Shown: piece by piece, positions 27,901 through 37,072 of the stretch
Layout: each line of letters starts with the position of its first letter
Position numbering within the stretch: position 1 is the stretch's first letter
Assembly: GCF_024508335.1 (NCBI RefSeq)
Contig: NZ_CP101988.1
Location: 1,178,001-1,242,000 of the forward strand
Direction: 5' to 3'
DNA: 64,000 nt
Source: Cellulomonas chengniuliangii
GTDB taxonomy: Bacteria > Actinomycetota > Actinomycetes > Actinomycetales > Cellulomonadaceae
The notes under the pieces: model-generated
Databases searched by the model: none
Seen by the model: only the letters and a program-made list of their open reading frames with translations
What the model was told of the DNA's origin: nothing
Program-made: the position numbers and the translations under genes

Positions 27901-28444
27901 TGGCGGGCGATCCGACGCGGGCTCGGGCCAGCAGGCCGCTGCCGCTCCCGCCGAGGCGGAGCCCAAGCGCGCGCGTCGCAAGCGCGGCGCCAAGGAGGCC
28001 GCTCCGGCGGCTGCCTCCGCCCTGCCGGCGGTCCCGGTGCTCCCGGAGGCCAGGGAGGCCGTGAAGGCCACTCTCGCGACCATCGCGGCTGCCGCTGCGC
28101 ACGCGCACGAGCACGGCGAGGAGGGCGCCCCCCGCGCCACTGCCGCGCAGCTCGACGCGTTGGCCCCGGCTGCCCGGGGCGCGAAGGCTCCTGCCGCCCC
28201 GGAGCGGCAGGCCGACGCGCCCGCCGTGCTGGACGTGGCAGCGGAGGCAGCAGAGGCTCCTCCGGTGCTCGATGTGCTGGCGGCGTTCGCGGTGCCCTCC
28301 GGCGAGGCGACGGACGTCGTCGCGGCGGAGGAGTCCGTGCAGGCGCAGGAGGCTCAGGCCGAGGTGGTCGAGGCTCTCGCCCTGACCCCTGTGGCGCCCG
28401 AGGTGTTCGAGGCTGACGGGGACGACGAATCCCCGACCGCCTGA
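24923..28444 (+). CDS. rne: Ribonuclease E/G
   Basis: Single-strand-specific endoribonuclease that starts mRNA decay and processes rRNA and tRNA. 1173 aa from the chosen GTG (AGGAG 8 nt upstream). Residues 1-560 are low-complexity, alternating Ala/Pro, Arg-rich and Asp/Glu-rich blocks. The catalytic core follows: S1-like RNA-binding domain (about 605-680, with AGNVYLGRVQNVLPSMEAAF), DNase I-like domain with VVDVNTGKF (about 872) and IVIDFIDM, which hold the metal-binding aspartates, and the Zn-link CEHCHGRG (about 975). A second disordered tail of about 180 aa ends the protein. In actinobacteria such arms are scaffolds for degradosome partners. Confidence 0.94.
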   Translation: MTFDITPANSDSTTKVDAGGSAPDTAPSKPARRRATRKTAPPSDGPTLESATFGAAVTSASTAATASSTADAPANAPTAAAEASVEPQPAKAPRSRSRRVTKPAAAAAPAVEVAAGPSAVEPAQPAPAEAPAARATRSRRAVRPAASAAVVPATGATAGDVATSSPAAAAPAAEAPVAAEPAPARTRSRRSTRPVTAPAADLVAADAQTTAAEAPEQDEAAPVEKPKRTRRARKAPEPVVEVEAEVAADEEEDEDVAESPAAAGGLDVFAELAATGKAPADARTATGSRRGRSRAPRSEAAGDAPQETASVEPTEQARAEQPRGATSRMATTALLFQAPDPDARPRRRRAQAPAGPPELVSEAAVAQSVEEESTDAAPMEAPAAPERPSRRRGRRAPQAVELEEDEQSDVVDQAPADEDLSDVEADGSQDDESRDDEQSAQRRRRRRGGRGRRGRSSEEQADAAESHDADSADDSHDEDAASEAAEGEGEGEGEHDEQGGSSRRRRRRRRSGRGESGEPEPSAPTRSRGSRTSSDEVTALRGSTRLEAKRQRRREGRDAGRRRQIITESEFLARREAVERSMVVREDDGRTQIAVLEDGVLVEHYVSRQAQVSMAGNVYLGRVQNVLPSMEAAFVDVGKGRNAVLYAGEVNWDAAGLEGQPRRIEQALKSGDSVLVQVTKDPIGHKGARLTSQITLAGRYLVYVPGGGMTGISRKLPDTERSRLKKILREIVPDSAGVIVRTAAEGASEDELRADIARLQGQWEAIEKKAKSASAPALLQGEPDMAIRVVRDIFNDDFSSLVVQGDEAWATISGYIGDLAPDLAEKVTRWTGKGDVFAAHRVDEQLAKGMDRKVWLPSGGSLIIERTEAMTVVDVNTGKFTGSGGTLEETVTRNNLEAAEEIVRQLRLRDIGGIIVIDFIDMVLESNRDLVLRRLVECLGRDRTKHQVAEVTSLGLVQMTRKRVGQGLVEAFSETCEHCHGRGFIVHTDPIERGGRSDAGSGQQAAAAPAEAEPKRARRKRGAKEAAPAAASALPAVPVLPEAREAVKATLATIAAAAAHAHEHGEEGAPRATAAQLDALAPAARGAKAPAAPERQADAPAVLDVAAEAAEAPPVLDVLAAFAVPSGEATDVVAAEESVQAQEAQAEVVEALALTPVAPEVFEADGDDESPTA

Positions 28445-28469
28445 CGGGTCCGGGGCGCCTCCGGCTCAT

Positions 28470-28498
28470 TTGACCGAGCCAGAGGCGTTCCGTACTCT
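28470..28498 (+). promoter_or_regulatory. Promoter of rplU-rpmA
   Basis: TTGACC and TACTCT separated by 17 nt, a good vegetative promoter, about 110 nt before the L21 start. The transcript would begin around 28505, at the base of the first leader hairpin. Confidence 0.65.
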
Positions 28499-28502
28499 TG
28501 AG

Positions 28503-28570
28503 CGTCGGTGCCTTTGGGAGCACCGACGTGCGCGTCCGTGATGTGAGGGCCAACACCCGTGTCCATCACG
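28503..28570 (+). promoter_or_regulatory. Structured 5' leader of the rplU mRNA
   Basis: Two inverted repeats follow each other: CGTCGGTGC/GCACCGACG (9 bp, 8-nt loop) and CGTGATG/CATCACG (7 bp, about 20-nt loop). They lie between the promoter and the L21 gene. Ribosomal-protein operons often carry leaders bound by their own product; whether this one does is unknown. Confidence 0.45.
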
Positions 28571-28606
28571 TAGAGCGCGCCCCTGACTGAAGTTCGACGA
28601 GCAGAG

Positions 28607-28927
28607 ATGAGCAGCAACGTGGTGTACGCGATCGTGAAGGCTGGCGGCCGCCAGGAGAAGGTCGCCGTGGGCGACGTCGTCGTCGTCGACCGCCTCTCCG
28701 CACAGGCTGGTGCGACGGTTGAGCTCCCCGCTCTGCTGCTCGTCGACGGTGAGAAGGTCACCCACGACGCTCAGGCCCTGGCCAAGATCACCGTGACGGC
28801 TGAGGTCGTCCGGGATGAGAAGGGCCCGAAGATCGACATCCTGAAGTACAAGAACAAGACCGGCTACCGCGTCCGCAAGGGCCACCGCCAGAAGCTGACC
28901 CGCCTGAAGGTCACCGGCATCAACTGA
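28607..28927 (+). CDS. rplU: 50S ribosomal protein L21
   Basis: 106-aa ribosomal protein. [17 protein letters not shown] at the N-terminus and [16 protein letters not shown] near the C-terminus are diagnostic. ATG start, with a GTG four codons later as an alternative. First gene of the L21-L27 pair; the obg gene follows after a terminator. Confidence 0.97.
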   Translation: MSSNVVYAIVKAGGRQEKVAVGDVVVVDRLSAQAGATVELPALLLVDGEKVTHDAQALAKITVTAEVVRDEKGPKIDILKYKNKTGYRVRKGHRQKLTRLKVTGIN

Positions 28928-28987
28928 TCTTGCGCCGCGGCGTGGTCCGCGGGGCGTCATCCATCTGAGCACGAAGGCAGGTTCGTC

Positions 28988-29245
28988 ATGGCACACAAGA
29001 AGGGCGCGAGTTCGTCGCGCAACGGTCGCGACTCGAACGCGCAGCGCCTGGGCGTCAAGCGCTTCGGTGGCCAGGTCGTCAAGGCCGGCGAGATCATCGT
29101 CCGCCAGCGCGGCACGCACTTCCACCCCGGCATCAACGTCGGCCGTGGCAAGGACGACACGCTGTTCGCGCTGGCGCCGGGCGCCGTGGAGTTCGGCCAG
29201 CGTCGTGGCCGCAAGGTCATCGACATCGTGGCGGCGGCGGTCTGA
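28988..29245 (+). CDS. rpmA: 50S ribosomal protein L27
   Basis: 85-aa ribosomal protein near the peptidyl-transferase centre. N-terminus [21 protein letters not shown] is diagnostic and has no cleavable extension of the Firmicutes type. [16 protein letters not shown] and [17 protein letters not shown] complete the match. Last gene before the terminator. Confidence 0.97.
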   Translation: MAHKKGASSSRNGRDSNAQRLGVKRFGGQVVKAGEIIVRQRGTHFHPGINVGRGKDDTLFALAPGAVEFGQRRGRKVIDIVAAAV

Positions 29246-29265
29246 CCCCGTCCCATCTCGTTCGT

Positions 29266-29298
29266 CGAAGGGGCGCACCGGTGCGGTGCGTCCCTTCG
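29266..29298 (+). terminator. Terminator after rpmA
   Basis: 14-bp stem (CGAAGGGGCGCACC pairing with GGTGCGTCCCTTCG, one G-U) with a 5-nt loop, 20 nt after the L27 stop, followed by TCGTCGTTG. No long T-tract, as is common in high-GC genomes. Confidence 0.75.
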
Positions 29299-29433
29299 TC
29301 GTTGCCGGCGCCGAGCAGGGCGCGGGCAGAAGCAGAGCGCGCACGCGGTGCGGGCGACGCACAGCATGGCCTGCCAGCATTCGCGGCAGTGGAGAGTGGC
29401 CGGCACGTGCCGGCTCGAGGAGAGTGGTGACCG

Positions 29434-30948
29434 ATGGCGACCTTCGTCGACCGCGTCGTCCTGCATGCCAGCGGCGGTGACGGTGGCCACGGGTGCGTCT
29501 CGATCCACCGTGAGAAGTTCAAGCCCCTGGCGGGGCCCGATGGCGGCAACGGAGGCCACGGCGGGAGCGTCACCCTGGTCGTCGACCCCCAGGTGACCAC
29601 CCTGCTCGACTACCACCACGCCCCCCACCGGCACGCCTCCTCGGGCAAGCAGGGCATGGGAGACCACCGCCAGGGCGCCTCCGGCGAGGACCTGGTGCTG
29701 CCTGTGCCGGACGGCACGGTGGTGAAGTCGACCACCGGCGAGGTGCTCGCCGACCTGGTGGGCGCCGGCGCCGAGTACGTCATCGCCGCGGGCGGCCACG
29801 GCGGGCTGGGCAACGCGGCCATCGCGTCCCCGCGCCGGAAGGCCCCCGGCTTCGCGCTGCTGGGCGAGCCCGGCGAGGCCCGCGACGTGGTGCTCGAGCT
29901 CAAGACGATCGCCGATGTGGCCCTGGTGGGCTTCCCGAGCGCGGGCAAGTCGAGCCTGGTCGCCGCGATCTCGGCCGCTCGGCCCAAGATCGCGGACTAC
30001 CCGTTCACCACCCTCATCCCGAACCTGGGCGTCGTGCAGGCCGGCTCGGCCCGCTACACCGTCGCCGATGTGCCCGGCCTGATCCCGGGCGCCAGCGAGG
30101 GCAAGGGGCTGGGCCTGGAGTTCCTGCGGCACATCGAGCGCTGCGCCGTGCTGGTGCACGTGCTCGACTGCGCGACGCTCGAGCCCGACCGCGACCCGAT
30201 CAGCGACCTCGAGGCCCTCGAGGCCGAGCTGGCCACGTACTCGGGCGACCTCGGCATCGAGGGCGGCCGCGTGCCGCTCAACGAGCGTCCTCGCCTGGTC
30301 GTGCTCAACAAGATCGACGTGCCCGAGGCGCGCGAGCTCGCCGAGATGGTGCGCCCCGAGCTCGAGGCACGGGGCCTGCAGGTCTTCGAGATCTCCACCG
30401 CGAGCCACGAGGGCCTGCGGCCGCTCACGTTCGCGCTGGGCGAGCTGATCGACCGGGCGCGCCGCGAGGCGCCGGTTCCCGAGCCGACCCGCGTGGTGCT
30501 GCGGCCCAAGGCGGTCGACGACACGGGCTTCACCGTGACGCGCCGCACCGAGGGCGGCCGGGACTACTTCCAGATCATCGGCTCGAAGCCCGAGCGCTGG
30601 GTCCGCCAGACGGACTTCCGCAACGACGAGGCCGTCGGCTACCTCGCCGACCGCCTGGCCCGGCTGGGCGTCGAGGAGAAGCTCTTCGCCGCCGGCGCCG
30701 TCGCGGGGGCGGAGGTCGTCATCGGCGCGGGCCCGGACGGCGTGGTCTTCGACTGGGAGCCCACGCTGCTCACCGGCTCCGAGCTGCTCGCCGGCCCGCG
30801 TGGCACCGATATGCGCATCGAGGAGCGGTCGCGGCCCACCCGCGGCGAGAAGCGCGAGCAGTACAAGGACCGCATGGACGCCAAGGCCGAGGCGCGCGCC
30901 GAGCTGTGGACGGAGCGCGAGGCAGGCCTCTGGACGGACGAGGACTGA
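29434..30948 (+). CDS. obg: Obg family GTPase CgtA/ObgE
   Basis: Essential ribosome-associated GTPase linked to 50S assembly and stress responses. 504 aa in three domains: the glycine-rich Obg fold (1-158, [16 protein letters not shown]), the G domain (about 160-340) with G1 [10 protein letters not shown]3 [10 protein letters not shown]4 NKID and G5 ISTAS, and the C-terminal OCT domain (about 350-430). A charged tail follows ([19 protein letters not shown]), longer than in enteric homologs and typical for actinobacteria. ATG with a GAGGAGA upstream. Located in the conserved rplU-rpmA-obg-proB order. Confidence 0.97.
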   Translation: MATFVDRVVLHASGGDGGHGCVSIHREKFKPLAGPDGGNGGHGGSVTLVVDPQVTTLLDYHHAPHRHASSGKQGMGDHRQGASGEDLVLPVPDGTVVKSTTGEVLADLVGAGAEYVIAAGGHGGLGNAAIASPRRKAPGFALLGEPGEARDVVLELKTIADVALVGFPSAGKSSLVAAISAARPKIADYPFTTLIPNLGVVQAGSARYTVADVPGLIPGASEGKGLGLEFLRHIERCAVLVHVLDCATLEPDRDPISDLEALEAELATYSGDLGIEGGRVPLNERPRLVVLNKIDVPEARELAEMVRPELEARGLQVFEISTASHEGLRPLTFALGELIDRARREAPVPEPTRVVLRPKAVDDTGFTVTRRTEGGRDYFQIIGSKPERWVRQTDFRNDEAVGYLADRLARLGVEEKLFAAGAVAGAEVVIGAGPDGVVFDWEPTLLTGSELLAGPRGTDMRIEERSRPTRGEKREQYKDRMDAKAEARAELWTEREAGLWTDED

Positions 30949-31014
30949 CATGGCCGCGGTCCGGGGGGCGGGCAGCCCGGCGAGGACAAGCCGTCGCGGG
31001 GGAGGATGCACCCT

Positions 31015-32154
31015 GTGAGCGCAGCCGCACTGCTCGACCGTCGCCAGCTCGTCGACGCGCCGCGCGTGGTCGTCAAGGTCGGGTCCTCGTCCCTCACGGA
31101 CGAGGACGGCCATCTCGACCCCGAGCGTCTCGACGCGCTGGTCAAGGTGCTGGCCGCCCGGCGTGCCGCGGGCGGCCAGGTCGTGCTGGTGTCCTCCGGC
31201 GCGATCGCGGCCGGTATCGGCCCCCTTGGCCTGTCGTCGCGGCCACGCGACCTGGCGACCCAGCAGGCTGCCGCCTCGGCCGGGCAGGGCCTGCTCGTGG
31301 CGCACTACACCCGCTCGTTCTGGGACCACGGGCTGCGGGTCGGCCAGGTGCTGCTGACGGCGGACGACACGGTGCGGCGCACGCACTACCGCAACGCGCA
31401 GCGCGCCCTGACCCGGCTGCTCGAGCTCGGCGTGGTGCCGGTGATCAACGAGAACGACGCCGTCGCGACCGACGAGATCCGCTTCGGCGACAACGACCGG
31501 CTCGCGGCGCTGGTCTCGCACCTGGTGCGCGCTGACGCGATGGTGCTGCTCACCGACGTGGACGGGCTGCACACCGGGCCGCCGTCACGGCCTGGCTCGG
31601 TGCGGATCCCCGAGGTCCGGGGCCCGCGCGACCTCGAGGGCATCGATGTGACCGCCCGGGGCAGCGCGGTGGGCACGGGCGGCATGGTCACCAAGCTCGA
31701 GTCCGTGGCGATCGCGACGGCGTCAGGCATCCCGGTGGTGCTGACGTCGGCCGAGAACGCCGCGGCGGCACTGGCCGGCGAGGACGTCGGCACCTGGTTC
31801 GCGGCCACCGGACGGCGGGCCTCCACCCGCCTGCTGTGGCTCGCGCACGCGGCCCGGACCCGGGGCCGGCTCGTGCTCGACGAGGGCGCCGTGCGCGCGG
31901 TGGTGGACCGGCGCACGTCGCTGCTCCCCGCCGGTGTGACCCGCGCCGAGGGCACGTTCGAGGCCGGGGACCCGGTCGAGCTGTGCGGGCCCGACGGCGA
32001 CGTCGTGGCGCGTGGCCTGGTCGCCTACTCCTCGGAGGAGGTCCCGGGCCTGCTGGGCCACACGACGTCCGAACTGCGCGCGGACCTCGGCCCGGAGTAC
32101 GGCCGCGTGCTGGTGCACCGGGACGACCTGGTGCTGGTGCGGCGCCGGCGCTGA
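31015..32154 (+). CDS. proB: Glutamate 5-kinase
   Basis: First step of proline synthesis: phosphorylates glutamate to glutamyl-5-phosphate. 379 aa. Amino-acid kinase domain (about 15-265) with VVVKVGSSSLT, VSSGAIAAGIGPLG, INENDAVATDEIRFGDND and GTGGMVTKLESVAIA; C-terminal PUA domain (about 285-375). GTG start chosen because GGAGG lies 9 nt upstream; an ATG 9 nt earlier abuts that ribosome site. The ProA partner is not adjacent: an amidohydrolase and a double acetyltransferase gene lie between them. Confidence 0.96.
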   Translation: MSAAALLDRRQLVDAPRVVVKVGSSSLTDEDGHLDPERLDALVKVLAARRAAGGQVVLVSSGAIAAGIGPLGLSSRPRDLATQQAAASAGQGLLVAHYTRSFWDHGLRVGQVLLTADDTVRRTHYRNAQRALTRLLELGVVPVINENDAVATDEIRFGDNDRLAALVSHLVRADAMVLLTDVDGLHTGPPSRPGSVRIPEVRGPRDLEGIDVTARGSAVGTGGMVTKLESVAIATASGIPVVLTSAENAAAALAGEDVGTWFAATGRRASTRLLWLAHAARTRGRLVLDEGAVRAVVDRRTSLLPAGVTRAEGTFEAGDPVELCGPDGDVVARGLVAYSSEEVPGLLGHTTSELRADLGPEYGRVLVHRDDLVLVRRRR

Positions 32155-32226
32155 CCGTCTCTTCGGCGTGGCCGGGCGTGGACGCGGTTCGACCTGCGGC
32201 GGGCTGGGCCGTCATCCTGGTGGCAG

Positions 32227-32240
32227 GGGACCCGCGTCCC
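32227..32240. promoter_or_regulatory. Second GGGAC-N4-GTCCC palindrome (weak DevR-like box)
   Basis: GGGAC CCGC GTCCC shares the half-sites and spacing of the box at cydA but has a GC-only centre. It is about 120 nt upstream of the M20 amidohydrolase in the 207-nt gap after proB. Could be chance in GC-rich DNA. Confidence 0.25.
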
Positions 32241-32361
32241 GTGCCCGGGGCAGCCGCCGGGCTCCGACCCAGGATCGAGGGAGACCGACCATGACCGTTC
32301 GCCAGCCCACCGCCTCGCGCGATCGGCTCGGCGACGAGCCGCGGAGCGGGAGGGACGCCTG

Positions 32362-33732
32362 ATGTCGGCCGTTGAGGGTCCTCGTCCGGCGGCGCCGAGC
32401 ACCGCCTACCTGGACGAGCTGCGGGCGCAGACCGAGCGTCGCCGGGCGGCCTTCGTGCCAGTCGAGTCGCCCTTCGAGGGCGCCGACGAGCAGGACGTCG
32501 CTCTCGTGCGGTCGGCCGCGCAGTCGTTGCGGGACGACGTGGTGGGTCTCGCGCGGGTGATCCACGCGCACCCCGAGGAGGCGTTCCGCGAGCACCGGGC
32601 GGCAGCGGAGATCGCCGACCTGCTCGCACGGCACGGTGTCCCCGCCACGGTGGGCTCGCACGGGCTGGCCACGGCGGTGCGCGCCGGCTTGACGGCCCAG
32701 GGTCCCGACGCCGGAGGCCCGGACACCGCAGCCGGGCCCACCGTGGCGATCCTCGCCGAGTACGACGCGCTGCCGGGAATCGGGCACGCGTGCGGGCACA
32801 ACGTGATCGCTGCCGCCGGCGTGGGCGCCTTCCTCGCGCTGCGCCGCGCGGTCGCGGAGGGCCTGGCGCTGCCGGGGCGGGTGCTGCTCCTCGGCACACC
32901 GGCCGAGGAGGGCAACTCCGGCAAGGAGATCCTGGCCCGGGCGGGGTTCTTCGACGGGGTCGACGCGGCGATCATGGTCCACCCTTTCGGCTACGACGTG
33001 ATCGACCACCCGTTCCTGGGGCGGCGACGGCTCCAGGTGACCTACCACGGGGTGGCGGCGCACGCGTCGGCCAGCCCGTTCATGGGCAGGAACGCCCTCG
33101 ACGCCGTCGCGCTCAACTACCAGGCGGTTGGTTTTCTGCGCCAGCACATCCCGCCCACCGACCGCGTGCACGGCATCGTGGTCGACGGAGGCGAGCGGCC
33201 AAGCGTGGTGCCCGAGCGCGCCGCCCTCGAGTACTACGTGCGGTCCGCGCACGCCCCCACCCTCCGGGACCTGTCGCAACGGCTCGAGGACATCGCCCAC
33301 GGGGTCGCGCTCGCCACCGGGACCACGGTCGAGGTCACCTGGGACCCTGTGCCGTTCAGCCTCCCGCTGCGCACCAACACCCCGCTCGCCGAGCGCTGGG
33401 CCCAGCACCAGGCGGCCCAGGGGCGCACCGCGCTCGCCGGCGGCATCGTGCCGGAGATCCTCGCCGCGTCCACGGACTTCGGGAACGTGAGCCAGCGGCT
33501 GCCGGGCATCCACCCGATGATCGCGGTCAGCGAGCCTGATGTCGCCCTGCACACCCGTGAGTTCGCGCAGGCCGCGGGCGGCCCGGCCGGGGACCGGGCG
33601 GCCGTCGACGGCGCCGTGGGCCTGGCGCTGACCGCCCTGGACTACCTGGCCGATCCGCGGCTGCGGGAGGCCGTCCGTCAAGACTTCGAGGACGGCGGCG
33701 GGATCGTGGACGTGCCCGGCTACTTCGACTGA
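32362..33732 (+). CDS. M20 family metallo-amidohydrolase (AbgB/PM20D2-like)
   Basis: Zinc-dependent peptidase/amidohydrolase of 456 aa. Metal-binding and catalytic residues are seen in AEYDALPGIGHACGHN and GTPAEEGNSGK, with a further His in AAIMVHPFG; the dimerisation domain insert has VTYHGVAAHASASPFMGRNALDA. The pattern fits the M20D group that cleaves aminoacyl-aminobenzoate, indole-acetyl or dipeptide amides. No signal peptide, so cytosolic. ATG preceded by GGGAGGG. Substrate unknown; its place between proB and proA may hint at dipeptide or amino-acid salvage, but that is only context. Confidence 0.88.
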   Translation: MSAVEGPRPAAPSTAYLDELRAQTERRRAAFVPVESPFEGADEQDVALVRSAAQSLRDDVVGLARVIHAHPEEAFREHRAAAEIADLLARHGVPATVGSHGLATAVRAGLTAQGPDAGGPDTAAGPTVAILAEYDALPGIGHACGHNVIAAAGVGAFLALRRAVAEGLALPGRVLLLGTPAEEGNSGKEILARAGFFDGVDAAIMVHPFGYDVIDHPFLGRRRLQVTYHGVAAHASASPFMGRNALDAVALNYQAVGFLRQHIPPTDRVHGIVVDGGERPSVVPERAALEYYVRSAHAPTLRDLSQRLEDIAHGVALATGTTVEVTWDPVPFSLPLRTNTPLAERWAQHQAAQGRTALAGGIVPEILAASTDFGNVSQRLPGIHPMIAVSEPDVALHTREFAQAAGGPAGDRAAVDGAVGLALTALDYLADPRLREAVRQDFEDGGGIVDVPGYFD

Positions 33733-33801
33733 GGCGATCCACCCAGGGAAGAAGGCGCCACCGCGCTGCGGAGCAGACGCGGTCCGACGAGGGACGTGAC
33801 G

Positions 33802-34821
33802 ATGGGCATCGAGATACGCGCCGCGCGGATCGACGAGCACCCGGCTGTGGGGCGGCTGACCGAGCGCGGCTTCGCGACCGGGGCGTACGGGCCGACGACG
33901 AACCCCGACAGGCTGCGGGCGCTGCACGACGCCGCCGGTCGCGCCGCCGCCGGCGAGCTCCTCGTGGCCGTGGACGGCGGCGACCTGCTCGGCACGGCGA
34001 GCCTGGTGCGGGCGGGCACGGCGCACTCCCGTGAGGCGCAGGACGGCGAGGCCGAGCTCCGGCTCCTGGCCGTCGCCCCCGAGGGCCGGGGCCGCGGGGT
34101 CGGGGCCGCGCTGGCCCTCGAGTCCCTCGCGCGGGCGAGGGACTGGGGCATGCGGGCGGTCGTGCTGGACACCGGGCCCGCGAACGCCGCCTCGCAGCGG
34201 CTCTACGAGCGGCTCGGGTTCGTCCGCGAGCAGCAGCGCGAGACCACGATGGTGGACGGGGTCGGTCGCCTGGTCGTCTACCGCTACGACTTCGCCCGGG
34301 AGGGCGTCCTGGTCCGCCTGGTCGCCGCGCACGAGCACGACCGGGTCGCCGAGCTCACCGTCGCCGCGTACAGCCACGACTACGAGATCTCCGAGCGCTA
34401 CCGCGGCATGCTCGAGGACGTCGCAACCCGCGCGCGGGAGCACCAGGTGTGGGTCGCCCAGGACCTCGCGACCGGGGCCCTGCTCGGCGCGGTCACCACG
34501 CCCCGCCCCGGGGCCCGCCTCTCGGTGGTCGCGCGGGAGGGCGAGCTCGGCCTCCGCCACCTCGCCGTCGACCCGGGCGCGCGAGGCCGCGGGATCGGCG
34601 CGCTGCTCACCCGGCACGCGATCGACCTCGCGCGCGAGCGTGGCCTGCGCAGGGTGGTCCTGAACTCCGGTGAGCACATGGCCCCCGCCCACCGCCTCTA
34701 CGCGCGGCTCGGCTTCGCCCGGCTGCCCGATCGCGAGGAGCGCGTGTTCGAGGGCGGGCTGCTGCTCGCCTTCGGCATCGACGTCCCCGTGGAGGCGGGC
34801 GCGCCCCCGAGCCAGGGCTGA
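33802..34821 (+). CDS. Tandem two-domain GNAT acetyltransferase
   Basis: 339-aa protein made of two GNAT domains in a row. Each has its own acetyl-CoA loop ([15 protein letters not shown] in the first, [16 protein letters not shown] in the second) and the usual ending ([14 protein letters not shown] and [14 protein letters not shown]). Both loops look intact, so neither half is obviously dead; such tandem GNATs include mycothiol synthase-like enzymes, but no specific MshD motif is recognised. Start: the ATG 6 nt after a possible GTG has better spacing from AGGG. Substrate unknown. Confidence 0.8.
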   Translation: MGIEIRAARIDEHPAVGRLTERGFATGAYGPTTNPDRLRALHDAAGRAAAGELLVAVDGGDLLGTASLVRAGTAHSREAQDGEAELRLLAVAPEGRGRGVGAALALESLARARDWGMRAVVLDTGPANAASQRLYERLGFVREQQRETTMVDGVGRLVVYRYDFAREGVLVRLVAAHEHDRVAELTVAAYSHDYEISERYRGMLEDVATRAREHQVWVAQDLATGALLGAVTTPRPGARLSVVAREGELGLRHLAVDPGARGRGIGALLTRHAIDLARERGLRRVVLNSGEHMAPAHRLYARLGFARLPDREERVFEGGLLLAFGIDVPVEAGAPPSQG

Positions 34822-34882
34822 GGCCCTCCGCCGGGTCGAGACGGGGCTCGATGCGCGGGGAGGGCCGGACTACATTGGCTCC

Positions 34883-36208
34883 ATGACAGCCTCGCTCGAG
34901 AACACCGTCGCGACCACGTCGTCCCACGTCAGCGCACCGGGCTCTGACGTGGCCGAACGGGTGCTCGACGCGGCGCGCCGCGCGAAGGCCGCGGCGCGCG
35001 TGCTCGCGACGGCGACCAGGGCGACGAAGGACAGCGCGCTCGAGGCCCTCGCCGACGCCCTCGTCGCCCGCACCGACGAGATCCTCGAGGCCAACGCCGA
35101 GGACCTCGAGCGCGGGCGCGCCAACGGCACCTCGCCCGGGCTGCTCGACCGCCTCGCGCTGACCGACGCCCGCATCGTCGCGATCGCCGAGGCGCTGCGC
35201 GAGCTCGCTGCGCTGCCCGACCCGGTGGGCGAGGTCGTGCGCGGCTCCACGCTGCCGAACGGGCTGCGCCTGCGCCAGGTGCGGGTGCCGATGGGCGTGG
35301 TCGGCATGATCTACGAGGCCCGCCCCAACGTGACCGTGGACGCCGCCGGACTCGCGCTCAAGAGCGGCAACGCCGTGGTGCTCCGCGGCGGCTCCGCGGC
35401 GGCGCGCAGCAACGAGGTCATCGTCGGCGTCCTCGCCGAGGCGCTCGCCGCCCAAGGGCTTCCCGCGGACCTGGTCCAGTCGATCGACGCGTACGGGCGC
35501 GAGGGCGCCGTCGCGCTGATGCACGCCCGAGGGCTGGTGGACGTCCTCGTGCCCCGCGGCGGCGCCGACCTGATCCAGACGGTCGTGCGCGAGTCCACGG
35601 TGCCCGTCGTGGAGACGGGAGTCGGGAACTGCCACGTGTACGTCGACGCGACAGCCGACCCGGCGATGGCGCTGCCCATCCTGCTCAACTCCAAGACGCA
35701 GCGGGTCGGCGTGTGCAACGCCGCCGAGACGCTGCTGGTGCACGCCGACGCCGCCGCCGGCTTCCTGCCGGCCGCGCTCGTCGCCCTCGCGGGGGAGGGC
35801 GTGGTGGTCCACGGGGACGAGGCCACCGCCGCGCTCGCGCCCGAGGGTGTCGACGTCGTCCCGGCCACCGACGAGGACTGGGCCACCGAGTACCTCTCGC
35901 TCGACCTGGCGGTGCGGGTGGTCGACGACCTCGACGCGGCGATCGAGCACATCCGCACGTGGTCGTCGGGGCACACCGAGGCCATCGTCACCCGCGACCT
36001 CGCGGCGTCCGAGCGGTTCGTGGCCGAGCTCGACTCGGCCGCGGTGATCGTCAACGCCTCGACCCGGTTCACCGACGGGGGCCAGTTCGGGCTCGGGGCC
36101 GAGATCGGGATCTCGACGCAGAAGCTGCACGCGCGGGGTCCGATGGGCCTCCCCGAGCTGACCACGACGAAGTGGGTCGTCCACGGAGACGGGCACGTCC
36201 GCGCCTGA
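34883..36208 (+). CDS. proA: Glutamate-5-semialdehyde dehydrogenase (gamma-glutamyl phosphate reductase)
   Basis: Second step of proline synthesis: NADPH-dependent reduction of glutamyl-5-phosphate. 441 aa, ALDH superfamily. Conserved blocks: [47 protein letters not shown], the catalytic cysteine in [17 protein letters not shown], and [22 protein letters not shown] at the C-terminus. The ATG chosen is the first consistent with family length; the frame continues upstream into the acetyltransferase gene. Followed by a 50-aa membrane protein and nadD. Confidence 0.97.
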   Translation: MTASLENTVATTSSHVSAPGSDVAERVLDAARRAKAAARVLATATRATKDSALEALADALVARTDEILEANAEDLERGRANGTSPGLLDRLALTDARIVAIAEALRELAALPDPVGEVVRGSTLPNGLRLRQVRVPMGVVGMIYEARPNVTVDAAGLALKSGNAVVLRGGSAAARSNEVIVGVLAEALAAQGLPADLVQSIDAYGREGAVALMHARGLVDVLVPRGGADLIQTVVRESTVPVVETGVGNCHVYVDATADPAMALPILLNSKTQRVGVCNAAETLLVHADAAAGFLPAALVALAGEGVVVHGDEATAALAPEGVDVVPATDEDWATEYLSLDLAVRVVDDLDAAIEHIRTWSSGHTEAIVTRDLAASERFVAELDSAAVIVNASTRFTDGGQFGLGAEIGISTQKLHARGPMGLPELTTTKWVVHGDGHVRA

Positions 36209-36266
36209 GCGCACGACCGACGTGCGACACTTGAGCCGCTCTGTTGAGACCTGACTGGAGGATGCC

Positions 36267-36419
36267 GTGCTGGCTGCCCTGCTCACTGCTGCTGTCGAAG
36301 ACGACGTCGTGAACCACTTGGAGTTCCCGCCCATCGTCTACGGCGGCATCACGCTGGCGTGCCTCCTCGCGCTCCTCGCAGCCACATACGCGTTCCGGAG
36401 CGTGGGCACGCGCCACTGA
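36267..36419 (+). CDS. Small single-span membrane protein between proA and nadD
   Basis: 50-aa product from a GTG with TGGAGG 5 nt upstream. Layout: short N-terminus with [12 protein letters not shown], one hydrophobic helix (about 24-43, including [13 protein letters not shown]) and a short basic end FRSVGTRH. I recall similar tiny proteins between proA and nadD in other Micrococcales, which argues that it is real. Function unknown. An overlapping ATG frame would give only 16 residues and is unlikely. Confidence 0.7.
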   Translation: MLAALLTAAVEDDVVNHLEFPPIVYGGITLACLLALLAATYAFRSVGTRH

Positions 36420-36469
36420 GCGCAGCGCCGCGCCACCGCACGACGAGGACGAGAGTGAGGGTGCAGCCG

Positions 36470-37072
36470 ATGACGCCGCGACGGCCCCGGCTCGGTGTGA
36501 TGGGCGGCACGTTCGACCCGATCCACCACGGCCACCTGGTCGCCGCGAGCGAGGTGGCGGCCGAGTTCGACCTGGACGAGGTGATCTTCGTCCCCACCGG
36601 GCAGCCGACGTTCAAGCAGGGCCAGCACGTCACCGCCGCAGAGCATCGGTACCTCATGGCGGTCATCGCGACCGCGTCCAACCCGCGGTTCACGGTGAGC
36701 CGGGTCGACATCGACCGCCCAGGCCTGACGTACACCGTCGACACGCTGCGCGACCTCAACTCGCAGCGCCCGGGCGCCGATCTGTTCTTCATCACAGGCG
36801 CCGATGCCGTCGAGCAGATCCTCACCTGGAAGGACCCGGACGAGCTCTTCGGCATGGCACAGTTCGTCGCCGTGACCCGCCCAGGTCACACGTTGTCCAT
36901 CGCCGGCTTGCCCGCGGACCGGGTCAGCCAGCACGAGATCCCTGCGCTGGCCATCTCCTCGACGGATGTCCGCGCGCGTGCGCGCGCCGGTCAGCCCGTC
37001 TGGTACCTCGTCCCCGACGGGGTGGTCCAGTACATCGCGAAGCACGGTCTGTATCGAGGTAACGATGAGTGA
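36470..37072 (+). CDS. nadD: Nicotinate-nucleotide adenylyltransferase
   Basis: Adenylates nicotinate mononucleotide to deamido-NAD in NAD synthesis. 200 aa. The nucleotidyltransferase signature [18 protein letters not shown] carries the HxGH motif; [17 protein letters not shown] and [10 protein letters not shown] match NadD. The ATG is preceded by TGAGG at 9 nt; two upstream GTGs are possible. The stop overlaps the next gene's start by 8 nt. Confidence 0.95.
   Translation: MTPRRPRLGVMGGTFDPIHHGHLVAASEVAAEFDLDEVIFVPTGQPTFKQGQHVTAAEHRYLMAVIATASNPRFTVSRVDIDRPGLTYTVDTLRDLNSQRPGADLFFITGADAVEQILTWKDPDELFGMAQFVAVTRPGHTLSIAGLPADRVSQHEIPALAISSTDVRARARAGQPVWYLVPDGVVQYIAKHGLYRGNDE

Noticed and set aside
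23048-28114. A 1688-residue open frame on the minus strand
   Set aside because: Antisense to rne and cydA with no domain; long stop-free frames are expected opposite Ala/Arg/Asp/Glu-rich coding sequence in GC-rich DNA.
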